Assembly: GCA_900546845.1 (NCBI GenBank) | Contig: UREK01000002.1 | Location: 34,753 to 98,752 of the forward strand | Source: an uncultured Eubacteriales bacterium | GTDB lineage: Bacteria > Bacillota > Clostridia > Christensenellales > CAG-138 | DNA: 64,000 bases | Direction: 5' to 3' | Made by a program: the position numbers and the translations under genes | Shown here: piece by piece, positions 24,496-32,261 of the stretch | How the letters are laid out: each line of letters starts with the position of its first letter | How positions within the stretch are numbered: the stretch's first letter is position 1 | Notes under the pieces: generated by a model | Seen by the model: only the letters and a program-made list of their open reading frames with translations | Database searches by the model: none | Told to the model about the DNA's origin: nothing

Positions 24496-25641
24496 TTACT
24501 TGATTTGCATGCCCGAAACAAGCTCTTTCAAGCGGGCTGCCAAATCCTTTTGCGCTTCCTCGTCTCCTGTGAGGGCGCGGCGCGCGGTTTCCTCCAGCAC
24601 ATCGTGATAGCGCTGCAGCAAAAAAGCGTTTGGGATCAGCGCATCACCCATGCTCTCCGCCGCAGCGGCGACAAGCGTGTTCTCAAATCCCGCTTCCTCC
24701 GGTTTCCCTGTCATCGCAATTAGGCCGCGCTGCGAAAGCTGCTTCCACGCACTTTCCGAAAACAGACATTCGATCAAAGCAAGCGCATAGGGGCGTTTTT
24801 CCTCGCTGATCCCGTTCGCAAGGCCAATCATCTGCACGAGGGAAGTACCGTCCGGCAGTATGGAAGCCTCAAACGCGAAACCTTTGCCCGCGGTTTGAAG
24901 CGTTTGAAGCTCGCTCGCTGCGCGCAGATCCGCGACCGCCATCGCGGCATTGCCCGCTTTGAATACGTCGTATTCCGCGACCTCGCCCGTCAGCCCTAGC
25001 GCGGCTGCATAGACGGCGTTGCCGGAAAGCGCGGGGAGCTGCTTTCGCTTCCCGCTTGCCTGCGCCGCCAGAAAAGTTTGCGCCGCTTCCGAGATCCATG
25101 CGGCGTCCCGCTTTTTACCTTCGGGCAGCGCAGCGCCGCGCTCCTGGAACAGCCCCGTGTTCACCAAGAGCACATGTGCGGACATTGCGTAAGGGAACGC
25201 ATAGGCTGTGCCTTCCCATGTGCCAACGCTGCGGCGTGCTTCCGAAAGACCCTCCACAGGAATTGCGTCCAGGGCTGAAAGCTGCTCCGGATAGCACAAG
25301 CCGAGCGGGAAAGAGATCAGGTCCGGCGTTTCCCCACGCGCAATCCGTTCGGCGTATTCCGCTTCATCCATTGCGACCACGTCAAAAAACACGCCATAAT
25401 GCTTGCGTTCCACCCCTTTTGCGATAGAGGCAAGCGCCGTCCCGAGGCTGCCGGAATGGGGTTTAAAGCCTACGACATGCCAGACGGTAATGATCCCGGT
25501 ATACGGTTCTTCTTCCGGGCTGAACTTTTCGTCATACGTGCGCGTTTTGAGCGCCTCATCAAGGTATTCCGGCATGAAGAGAAGATAGGCGGCTATGAGC
25601 GCCGCCGCCACCAGCTTTGGTATCCACTGCTTCCCACGCAT
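24496..25641 (-). CDS. Membrane-anchored extracellular solute-binding-like protein
   Basis: About 381 residues. One N-terminal hydrophobic segment (about 8-25, LVAAALIAAYLLFMP) without a lipobox cysteine leads into a periplasmic-binding-protein fold of the sugar/family-1 type: ITVWHVVGFKPHSGS, then DLISFPLGL, AYAFPYAMSAHVLLVNTGLF and ALALIECLFSESAWKQL, the order of an ABC substrate-binding protein. No permease or ATPase genes adjoin it, so it may serve a distant transporter or act as a sensor or decoy. Start ATG at 25641 behind GGGAGG. Its expression seems controlled by a structured leader and terminator immediately upstream. It ends 56 bases before murB and may partly read into it. Confidence 0.8.
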   Translation of the reverse strand: MRGKQWIPKLVAAALIAAYLLFMPEYLDEALKTRTYDEKFSPEEEPYTGIITVWHVVGFKPHSGSLGTALASIAKGVERKHYGVFFDVVAMDEAEYAERIARGETPDLISFPLGLCYPEQLSALDAIPVEGLSEARRSVGTWEGTAYAFPYAMSAHVLLVNTGLFQERGAALPEGKKRDAAWISEAAQTFLAAQASGKRKQLPALSGNAVYAAALGLTGEVAEYDVFKAGNAAMAVADLRAASELQTLQTAGKGFAFEASILPDGTSLVQMIGLANGISEEKRPYALALIECLFSESAWKQLSQRGLIAMTGKPEEAGFENTLVAAAAESMGDALIPNAFLLQRYHDVLEETARRALTGDEEAQKDLAARLKELVSGMQIK

Positions 25642-25709
25642 TGCCCCACCTCCCAGTGTTCTAAGCATATGCGCGAACCACATGAAAAAGGAACGCGATG
25701 CCAGGATGC

Positions 25710-25744
25710 AAAAAATAAGGAGCTTTGCCAAGCAAAGCTCCTTA
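25710..25744 (-). terminator. Attenuator terminator before the solute-binding gene
   Basis: Perfect 12-bp stem (25717-25728 with 25732-25743), three-base loop, then TTTTTT on the minus strand. It lies within the leader of the solute-binding gene, between the promoter and its start codon at 25641, so it should stop most transcripts unless an upstream fold prevents it. Confidence 0.8.
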
Positions 25745-25750
25745 ATGAAT

Positions 25751-25873
25751 AACCGTCCGATACAATTTCTGGGTTTGCCGGCTCCCGTATTGCCCCATTA
25801 CGAAAGCCGAAAAGAATCGTTATTTTTGGAGGAAAACAATAATGAAGATGACTGCGCGATATTCCGGACGGTT
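25751..25873 (-). ncRNA. Structured 5' leader domain, candidate riboswitch
   Basis: A perfect 9-bp helix (25865-25873 with 25751-25759) closes a 123-base domain on the minus-strand RNA. Inside, an 11-bp hairpin (CGGCTTTCGTA pairing with TACGGGAGCCG, two G-U pairs) carries a loop with TGGGG that can pair with CCCA a few bases downstream, a possible pseudoknot. It sits between a promoter (25901-25929) and a strong terminator (25710-25744), the usual layout of a transcriptional riboswitch. I cannot match it to a known class. Could also be a protein-bound attenuator. Confidence 0.5.
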
Positions 25874-25900
25874 GGCACAATCACATTTATCATTGTTTTC

Positions 25901-25929
25901 ATCCTACCACCATATATTGTGGAGCGCAA
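25901..25929 (-). promoter_or_regulatory. Promoter of the structured leader
   Basis: On the minus strand TTGCGC (25924-25929), 17-base spacer, TAGGAT (25901-25906). Predicted start near 25894, giving a leader of about 250 bases before the ATG at 25641. Confidence 0.55.
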
Positions 25930-26023
25930 GTGGTTTTTGCACTTTTTATAAAGGAGAGTAATACATTTCACATTTTGTTCATGGTTTTAAAGGCGTCTGG
26001 CTGAACGCCCTTGCTCGTCTGCA

Positions 26024-26908
26024 TCAAAGTGTTACGTTTCCATTAAATTCCGGAACATAGGCGGAGTTTGCGGCAGCGAGGCTTTGGATATTCACATTTT
26101 TAAATCCAAGCTGGATGCAATAGTCGATCGCCCGGTCATATTCTCTGCGCAGAAGCCTGCGGTTGAGCGGTGAAACCTCCATGGCCCGATGACAGGGCAT
26201 GTACTGCCCCATCAGGGAAATATGTGTAGAAAGCGGCAGATTCTCCGCCAGAAAATCGAGTACGCGCCGCGTTTCATCCACGGAGCCCGGCAAAACCAGA
26301 TGGCGGACGATCAGCCCGCGCTGCGCAATGCCGGTTTCGTCGCAGGCAAGCGTTCCGCACTGCCGCTGCATCTCCAGCAAAGCAGGCCCGGCAAACGCGA
26401 AATAATCCTCCGCGCCGGAATATTTCCGCGCGACCAGCGGAGATACATACTTTAGATCCGGCAGATAAACGTCCACGATCCCATCCAAGCGGCGCAGTGT
26501 CTCCAGCGTTTCATAGGCATTCGTATTATAAACAATGGGTACGCTTAAGCCGCTCTGCCGCGCGGCGTGCACAGCGGGGATGACGCTTTCCACATGCGGT
26601 GTAGGCGTAACAAGGTTGATGTTGTGCGCCCCCTCCGCTTGCAGGCGGAGCATCAACGCAGCAAGCTCTTCCACGCCCCATTCACGGCCTACCATCGCAT
26701 GGTTAATCTCATGATTCTGACAAAACAAGCAGTCGAGATTACAGCCGCAGAAGAAGATCGCACCAGAACCGCGTGTGCCGCTGATGGCAGGTTCCTCCCA
26801 GAAGTGAAGCGCCGCGCGCGCGATGATCGGGCGCTCCCCCGCGCCGCAAAAACCAACACTTTTTTTTCGGTTAGCCCTACATGCACGCGGGCACAGCATG
26901 CAGCTCAT
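26024..26908 (-). CDS. Radical SAM protein, pyruvate-formate-lyase-activating-enzyme-like
   Basis: 294 residues. N-terminal MSCMLCPRACRANR and GFCGAG form an extra cysteine set; the radical SAM triad is the CNLDCLFC part of FFCGCNLDCLFCQNHEI, binding a 4Fe-4S cluster that cleaves S-adenosylmethionine. This is the family of PflA-like proteins of unknown target, close to those annotated as putative pyruvate formate lyase activating enzymes. No glycyl-radical enzyme is nearby. Its start overlaps the 3' end of the histidine kinase gene by four bases, so it is the third gene of a regulator-kinase-radical SAM unit. A weak hairpin (25991-26009) follows the stop. Confidence 0.87.
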   Translation of the reverse strand: MSCMLCPRACRANRKKSVGFCGAGERPIIARAALHFWEEPAISGTRGSGAIFFCGCNLDCLFCQNHEINHAMVGREWGVEELAALMLRLQAEGAHNINLVTPTPHVESVIPAVHAARQSGLSVPIVYNTNAYETLETLRRLDGIVDVYLPDLKYVSPLVARKYSGAEDYFAFAGPALLEMQRQCGTLACDETGIAQRGLIVRHLVLPGSVDETRRVLDFLAENLPLSTHISLMGQYMPCHRAMEVSPLNRRLLRREYDRAIDYCIQLGFKNVNIQSLAAANSAYVPEFNGNVTL

Positions 26909-28881
26909 TCCTGCTTCCCCTGCCCGTCCCGTTTGGCGGCCGGTTCCTTTCTCACAGCTTCTTTTTTGGGGTTCTCCTTCTCCATGCTTTCGATCACCTC
27001 GTAATGCGCGTCCACAATGGCGTCCTTTTCGCCTGTTTCCGGCTTCTGGAAGAGCTCTGCCTCTTCGCCGCCATATCGTACGTGCCCTTCGCCCGCAGGA
27101 CCAAGCGCAATCGCATTGCGCACGTAGCGCTTCACAGTCATGCGGAATTGCGTACCCTTCCCAAATTCGCTTTCCACGGTGATGCTTTCGCCAAGCTTTT
27201 CCATGATGAACTGGGCGATGGAAAGGCCGAGGCCGGTTCCACCCTCGCCACGGGATTTATCGACCTTGTAGAACCGCTCAAAAATATGCGGAAGATCAGC
27301 CTCTGAGATCCCGCAGCCCGTATCCGCGACGGTGAGCACAAGGGAGTCCTTTGCGTTGCGCATACCAATGGTAATCGTTCCGCCTGCCGGCGTATAACGC
27401 ATCGCATTGTCGATAAGGATGATGAGCACTTGTTCGATTCGGTCCGGATCCGTCATCGCGTCGGGAACCGGTTTGGGGGAATCCACAACGAGGTCGATCC
27501 CCTTTTGCTGCGCCGGCCCAGAATACCCGCTTGCAATGTCCCGGATAAGCGTATTCATATCGACGCGCACGACCTCCATGTATTCCGTGCCGGATTGCAG
27601 GCGGCTCAGGGTCATCATGTCAGTAATCAGGCGGGAAAGGCGCAGCACCTCATGCAGCATGATGCGGTAATACCGCTGGCGGTCCTCCTCATTCTTCACC
27701 ATTCCGTCCGCAAGCGGCTCCAACAGGCCGCGTACCGCAGTAAGCGGCGTGCGAAGTTCATGTGAAACGTTTGCGACGTATTCTCGCCGCATCGTCTCCA
27801 GACGCTCCATCTCCGTCATGTCCTTAAACAGGCCCGCTACGCCGACGCGCTGCCCACCGTCCGTCACAACAGGAGCGATCGTGATCCAAAGGGTTCTGTC
27901 CCCGGCCATCGGGTAAGTGATGCTCTGCGGCTTTCCGGTTTCAAACACCTCGTCGAACGCCTTCCAGATCTTCGGATCGGGCACAAGTTCTTCTCGCTTT
28001 TCAACATTCACCGCGCCGAACATGCGCATGAGCGCCGCGTTGTAATGCGTCAGCATACCGACCTCGTCAGTCGCCGCAACGCCATCCGTTAGGCTCTGCA
28101 GGATTTGATCAAGCTGGCTCTTTTCGGTTTTGAGCTGATAGATCGTCTGGGAAAGACCTGAGCAGAGCTTGTTGAGCGCCCGCGCCAGGACGCCGGCCTC
28201 GCCGATTTCATCCTCGTTTACGCGAATATCGAAGTCGCCCTTGGACATGGAGATCGCAGCCTCGGACATGCGGTGCAGTGGGTCGGTAATGCGGCGTATG
28301 CGCCAGGACGTCACAAGCATCGTTACGGGGATAACGATCGCCGCGATCCAAAATAGAGAAGTGCTCAGCTTTGTAGTAGCGCCAATGACTTCCTGTGTGG
28401 ACTTGATGACGAAAATCGCGCCAGCAAGCGAGCCGTCCGGCATGAAGATCGGCGTTCCAACAACAAGCGCATTCGGCCGTCTTCCAGGCAGGCGCACCTC
28501 GTCCGTGCTGACCTTTTCGCCTGCAAGCGCAATGAGGATTTGAGTAGAAAGCGCCTCCCGCATTTCCTCCGCAGTCATCCCGAATATAGAATCCTGATAT
28601 TGCACGCATTGACTCTGCTGGTTTACGAACAGGGTTGCCCCGTTCACCGCAAGCATCTGCTTCTTGGACAGGCGGATAAACGCTTCCTCCGTGATCTGCC
28701 CGTTCAGGAATTCGATGATGAGCTGTTCTGCCGCTTCCGCCTTTGGCGCCATCTCCTGCAGCTTGATTTGCGTATAGGTATCGCGGCTAAGGAAAACATA
28801 GCCTCCGACCATGGTAGCGGAGGCAATGAGCAGCGTGATGATAAGCGCCAGCAGCAGCCGGCGCAGGAAGATGCTTCGCAT
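26905..28881 (-). CDS. Sensor histidine kinase (PhoR/WalK type), first of two
   Basis: 658-residue membrane kinase: TM1 about 8-30, an extracytoplasmic sensor of about 140 residues, TM2 about 174-192, HAMP about 193-245, PAS about 258-360, HisKA with phospho-accepting His374 in NVSHELRTPL, then the ATPase domain (DNAMRYTP, DTGCGISE, GGTGLGLS). A charged tail of about 60 residues rich in Glu/Lys follows the catalytic domain and is absent from the neighbouring paralogue. It phosphorylates the response regulator encoded 2 bases upstream. Overlaps the radical SAM gene by four bases. Confidence 0.95.
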   Translation of the reverse strand: MRSIFLRRLLLALIITLLIASATMVGGYVFLSRDTYTQIKLQEMAPKAEAAEQLIIEFLNGQITEEAFIRLSKKQMLAVNGATLFVNQQSQCVQYQDSIFGMTAEEMREALSTQILIALAGEKVSTDEVRLPGRRPNALVVGTPIFMPDGSLAGAIFVIKSTQEVIGATTKLSTSLFWIAAIVIPVTMLVTSWRIRRITDPLHRMSEAAISMSKGDFDIRVNEDEIGEAGVLARALNKLCSGLSQTIYQLKTEKSQLDQILQSLTDGVAATDEVGMLTHYNAALMRMFGAVNVEKREELVPDPKIWKAFDEVFETGKPQSITYPMAGDRTLWITIAPVVTDGGQRVGVAGLFKDMTEMERLETMRREYVANVSHELRTPLTAVRGLLEPLADGMVKNEEDRQRYYRIMLHEVLRLSRLITDMMTLSRLQSGTEYMEVVRVDMNTLIRDIASGYSGPAQQKGIDLVVDSPKPVPDAMTDPDRIEQVLIILIDNAMRYTPAGGTITIGMRNAKDSLVLTVADTGCGISEADLPHIFERFYKVDKSRGEGGTGLGLSIAQFIMEKLGESITVESEFGKGTQFRMTVKRYVRNAIALGPAGEGHVRYGGEEAELFQKPETGEKDAIVDAHYEVIESMEKENPKKEAVRKEPAAKRDGQGKQE

Positions 28882-28883
28882 GG

Positions 28884-29570
28884 TTATTCGACCTCGAATT
28901 TATAGCCTACACCATAGATCGTCTTGATGCTCCAGTTAAGGCCCGTATTGTCCAGTTTCGCGCGCAGGCGCTTAATGTGCGTATCAACGGTGCGCGTTTC
29001 GCCCGCAAAGTCATATCCCCAAACGCGGTTAAGGAGCTGCTCACGCGTAAAAACCTGGCCCGGATTGGAAGCCAGCATATAAAGGATCTCGATCTCCTTC
29101 GGCGTGCAGATGACCGGCTGGCCGCGCAGCGTTACGGTATAGCTCTTGATGTCGATCACAAGCCCGTCATAGATCACGCACCCGTCGTCTGCGGCCTGCT
29201 GTTGCTCCGTGGTGCGGCGCAGCACCGCCTTGATGCGCGCAACAACTTCGCGCGGGCTGAACGGTTTCACGATGTAATCGTCCGCACCAAGCTCCAATCC
29301 GAGGATGCGGTCGATCTCCTCCCCCTTCGCGGTCAGCATGATGATCGGCACCCGCGAGTTCTTGCGGATCTCCTTGCAGGCTTCGATGCCGGACATCACA
29401 GGCATCATAATATCGAGCACACAAAGGGCAATCTCGGCGTCCAATTTTTCAATCGCCTCCGCACCGTTATATGCGTCAACTACCTCGTAGCCTTCGGCTT
29501 TCAGATAAATGCCCAGCGATTCATGTACAACGCGGTCATCGTCCGCGATCAGTATCTTGTTCGCACTCAT
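28884..29570 (-). CDS. OmpR/PhoB-type response regulator, first of two
   Basis: 228 residues. Receiver domain with acidic pocket Asp10-Asp11-Asp12, phosphorylation site Asp53 (VLDIMMP), switch residues in LTAKGEE and the conserved Lys of VKPFSPRE. The C-terminal winged helix (about 130-228) has PKEIEILYMLASNPGQVFTR and GYDFAGETRTVDTHIKRLR. Start at 29570 behind GGGGGG; the ATG at 29603 is too far from any site. First gene of the unit with the kinase two bases downstream. Very similar to the regulator at 31411. Confidence 0.96.
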   Translation of the reverse strand: MSANKILIADDDRVVHESLGIYLKAEGYEVVDAYNGAEAIEKLDAEIALCVLDIMMPVMSGIEACKEIRKNSRVPIIMLTAKGEEIDRILGLELGADDYIVKPFSPREVVARIKAVLRRTTEQQQAADDGCVIYDGLVIDIKSYTVTLRGQPVICTPKEIEILYMLASNPGQVFTREQLLNRVWGYDFAGETRTVDTHIKRLRAKLDNTGLNWSIKTIYGVGYKFEVE

Positions 29571-29662
29571 TTCAACGCCCCCCACTGTTTCTTTGGTACC
29601 CATGCATTATACCATATGTTTGAACCGGAAAAAACAAAGCACATCGCAAATCCCTGGCTTTT

Positions 29663-31414
29663 TCACAGTTTTTCCGCATTCCGCCCCAGGGTGAACGTAA
29701 ATTCCACGCGCCCATCCCGGTTTTCCACCCATATTTTTTCATTTAAAAGATCCATGATCTCCTTTGCGATCGAAAGCCCAAGGCCTGTCCCCTCGCCGGA
29801 ATGAGAACGATCCGCTTTATAAAAGCGTTCGAACAGATGGCGAATGTCCTCTTCGGCGATCGTTCCCGCGTTGGATACGCGCACGACCACACAGCTGGCT
29901 TCCGCTTCCGCATTGATTTCAATGAGCGCATTCGGCTCGCTGTGCTTGATCGCATTGTCAATCAGGATGATAAGTACCTGTTCAGTGCGGTCCGGATTCC
30001 CGTACACCGCCGGGAGATTGTCTGGAACGACGAGATGGAGGGAAAGCCCCCGCTCTCCCGCGGCGTTTTCGTAGCGCTGCGCAACGTCATAGATCGTTTC
30101 TTCGATCCGCATGCGCTGTTTCGTGAGCGCGATCGCTCCGGATTGCAGGCGGGAAAGCTCCAGCAGATCGTCGATCAGGCGGGAAAGGCGCATGGATTCC
30201 TTTTGGATATAGCCATAATACCGTTTTCGATCCGTTTCCTTCTTGATGAGCCCGTCGCTGAGCGCGTCCGAAAGGCTGCGGATGGAGGCAAGCGGCGTGC
30301 GCAGCTCGTGGGAAACGTTTGCGACGTAATCCTTGCGCGTCTGCTCCAAGCGCACGCTTTCGGTTACATCCTGCACAAGCAGGACCGCGCCTTCCACCTG
30401 GCTGCTGCCGTCATAGAGCGGCGAAATGGTGATGCGAATCACCGCGTCCCGGCATTTTTGTTCCGAAACATGCGACGTGCCCGCCCTTAAGACCTCTGAA
30501 ACATGCGGCAAAATCGTCTGGAATGCGGGGAGCGATTCCGGCGCGTCGCCCTCCTTCCCGCCGAGGAGCAAAATGGAAGACGGGTTATATTGCATCACCT
30601 GGCCATGCAGGTTCACGCTGATAACGCCTTCCCCTAAGCCATCCAACGTAATGCGCAGGCGGTTGCGTTCAAACGTTAAATCTTCGATCGTGTGCGAAAG
30701 CGCGCTGGAAAGGTAGTTGAGCGACTGCCCAAGCTGCGCGATCTCGTCATTGCCGGAAACAAGCGCGCGCACGGAGAAATTGCCGTGCGCCATAGCAAGC
30801 GCGGCTTCGTTCATCTGTTGCAGCGGCCCCGTCAGCTTGCGGGACATCAGGTATGCCGGCAGCAGCATCGCCACCGCGACGACGACGACCGCCACAAGAA
30901 GCGCCGTCCAAAGGCTGTTCATCGCGGCGCTTAGCTCCTGGATGGGCTTGATCAAAAACACTGCGCCGATCACGCTGCCGTCACTGCCCCAAATCGGCTC
31001 ACCGATGATCGCGTCCGCGGCACGCCAGCTCCCTTGGGAAACGCTTCTGCCGGAGAGCACCGCATCGAGGTTTCCCTCCGCAAGCGCAAGCATTTCCTGG
31101 GCCTGCTGCGACTCCATGTTTTGGGGGCAGACAAAAAGCGTCTTATCCGCCATGAAGACAAACGGCGTCGCGTTCCAGATGTTCTTGTTGTTCGGGGCCA
31201 CCGTGATACGGTATTCCCGGTAGCCCATCGTCCCCTGAAGGAATTCGGCCGAGCGCTCCGCCAAAAAGGCTGCGCTCGGCGCAAGCTCGTTTAGCTTGAT
31301 CTCCGCATACGCGCCCACACCAGTATAGCGAAAAACGAGCGCAGTCAAAGCAGCGCTCAAAATCACCGTAAGCAGAACGATGGCAAGCGTTTTGCGCAGG
31401 AACGTGTTTTTCAT
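29663..31414 (-). CDS. Sensor histidine kinase (PhoR/WalK type), second of two
   Basis: 583 residues with the same architecture as the first kinase: TM1 about 8-28, sensor domain about 30-165, TM2 about 168-190, HAMP about 192-245, PAS about 255-350, His369 in NVSHELRTPLASIRSLSDAL, and an ATPase domain (DNAIKHSEP, GEGTGLGLSIA). It lacks the long C-terminal tail. The sensor domains of the two kinases share spacing (Y-EIKLNELAPSA versus YTQIKLQEMAPKA) and surely derive from a duplication. The gene overlaps its response regulator by four bases. Confidence 0.95.
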   Translation of the reverse strand: MKNTFLRKTLAIVLLTVILSAALTALVFRYTGVGAYAEIKLNELAPSAAFLAERSAEFLQGTMGYREYRITVAPNNKNIWNATPFVFMADKTLFVCPQNMESQQAQEMLALAEGNLDAVLSGRSVSQGSWRAADAIIGEPIWGSDGSVIGAVFLIKPIQELSAAMNSLWTALLVAVVVVAVAMLLPAYLMSRKLTGPLQQMNEAALAMAHGNFSVRALVSGNDEIAQLGQSLNYLSSALSHTIEDLTFERNRLRITLDGLGEGVISVNLHGQVMQYNPSSILLLGGKEGDAPESLPAFQTILPHVSEVLRAGTSHVSEQKCRDAVIRITISPLYDGSSQVEGAVLLVQDVTESVRLEQTRKDYVANVSHELRTPLASIRSLSDALSDGLIKKETDRKRYYGYIQKESMRLSRLIDDLLELSRLQSGAIALTKQRMRIEETIYDVAQRYENAAGERGLSLHLVVPDNLPAVYGNPDRTEQVLIILIDNAIKHSEPNALIEINAEAEASCVVVRVSNAGTIAEEDIRHLFERFYKADRSHSGEGTGLGLSIAKEIMDLLNEKIWVENRDGRVEFTFTLGRNAEKL

Positions 31415-32097
31415 TGCCCCGCCTCGAATTTGTACCCGACCCCATACACGGTCTTGATGGACCAGGAAACGCCCTCCTGCGGGAGCTTCTGGCGGATGCG
31501 CTTAATCTGCGTATCGACGGCGCGCGTATCGCCGAAATAATCGTATCCCCAGACCTGCGAAAGGATCTGCTCGCGCTCATAAACGCGGCCTGGATGGGAG
31601 GCAAGCAGTTGGAATATCTCGACCTCCTTCGGAGTAAGGGGGATCTTCTCCCCGTTCACGCGCACGTCGTAGTTGTTGATGTTGATCTCCAGGTTGTCGA
31701 AGCGCAGCACCTTCTGTGGTTCCTCCTTAGCGCTTGTAAAGCGCCGGAGCACAGCCTTGACACGCGCGACAACCTCCCGCGCGCTGAAGGGCTTCACAAT
31801 GTAGTCATCCGCACCAAGTTCCAGGCCAAGGATGCGGTCGATCTCCTCGCCCTTTGCAGTCAGCATGATAATCGGCACGCGGCTTGCCGCGCGAACCTCC
31901 CGGCAGACCTCGATGCCGGAAACCTTGGGCATCATCAGGTCGAGCAGAATCAGATCTGGCTTTGCGGAATTCGCCAGCGCAAGCGCCTCCGCGCCGTCCA
32001 TTGCGGAAATGTGCTCGTAACCTTCACTTTCCAGATACACGCCAAGCGTTTCATGGATGATAGGCTGATCGTCGCAGATCAATATCTTTTGTGCCAT
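31411..32097 (-). CDS. OmpR/PhoB-type response regulator, second of two
   Basis: 228 residues; receiver with Asp9/Asp10, phosphorylated Asp53 (LLDLMMP) and Lys in VKPFSARE, then a winged helix containing PKEVEIFQLLASHPGRVYERE and GYDYFGDTRAVDTQIKRIR. ATG at 32097 follows AAGGAAGG. It starts the second two-component operon, from a good divergent promoter at 32142-32170. Residue-level likeness with the first regulator is high in the receiver and linker-proximal parts, so cross-talk must have been limited by the few differing surface residues. Confidence 0.96.
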   Translation of the reverse strand: MAQKILICDDQPIIHETLGVYLESEGYEHISAMDGAEALALANSAKPDLILLDLMMPKVSGIEVCREVRAASRVPIIMLTAKGEEIDRILGLELGADDYIVKPFSAREVVARVKAVLRRFTSAKEEPQKVLRFDNLEININNYDVRVNGEKIPLTPKEVEIFQLLASHPGRVYEREQILSQVWGYDYFGDTRAVDTQIKRIRQKLPQEGVSWSIKTVYGVGYKFEAGQ

Positions 32098-32141
32098 GTC
32101 CGCACCTTCCTTAGTAAAAATCTTTTCAATTTTATGATTTG

Positions 32142-32170
32142 ATTATAATATGCACTGCGCCGCCTTGCAA
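32142..32170 (-). promoter_or_regulatory. Promoter of the second two-component operon
   Basis: On the minus strand TTGCAA (32165-32170), 17-base spacer, TATAAT (32142-32147). Confidence 0.75.
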
Positions 32171-32246
32171 GGCAGCGCAGCAATTTGCCATAATTGTACC
32201 AAATTCTGCCTCTTTTGAAAACCGGATGTCGTTTTTTCAGGCATTG

Positions 32247-32255
32247 TGTTATAAT
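32247..32255 (+). promoter_or_regulatory. Extended -10 promoter of the CotH lipoprotein, leaderless
   Basis: TGT-TATAAT (hexamer 32250-32255) lies 6 bases before the ATG at 32262. A poor -35 (TGTCGT, 32227-32232) is at 17 bases. No Shine-Dalgarno precedes the ATG, so the transcript should begin on the start codon. Confidence 0.6.
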
Positions 32256-32261
32256 CGTTGC

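Noticed and set aside
25842..25961. A 39-residue plus-strand frame behind GGAGG
   Set aside because: It lies on the opposite strand of the structured leader, no promoter is visible for it, and the sequence is not protein-like. Not excluded fully.
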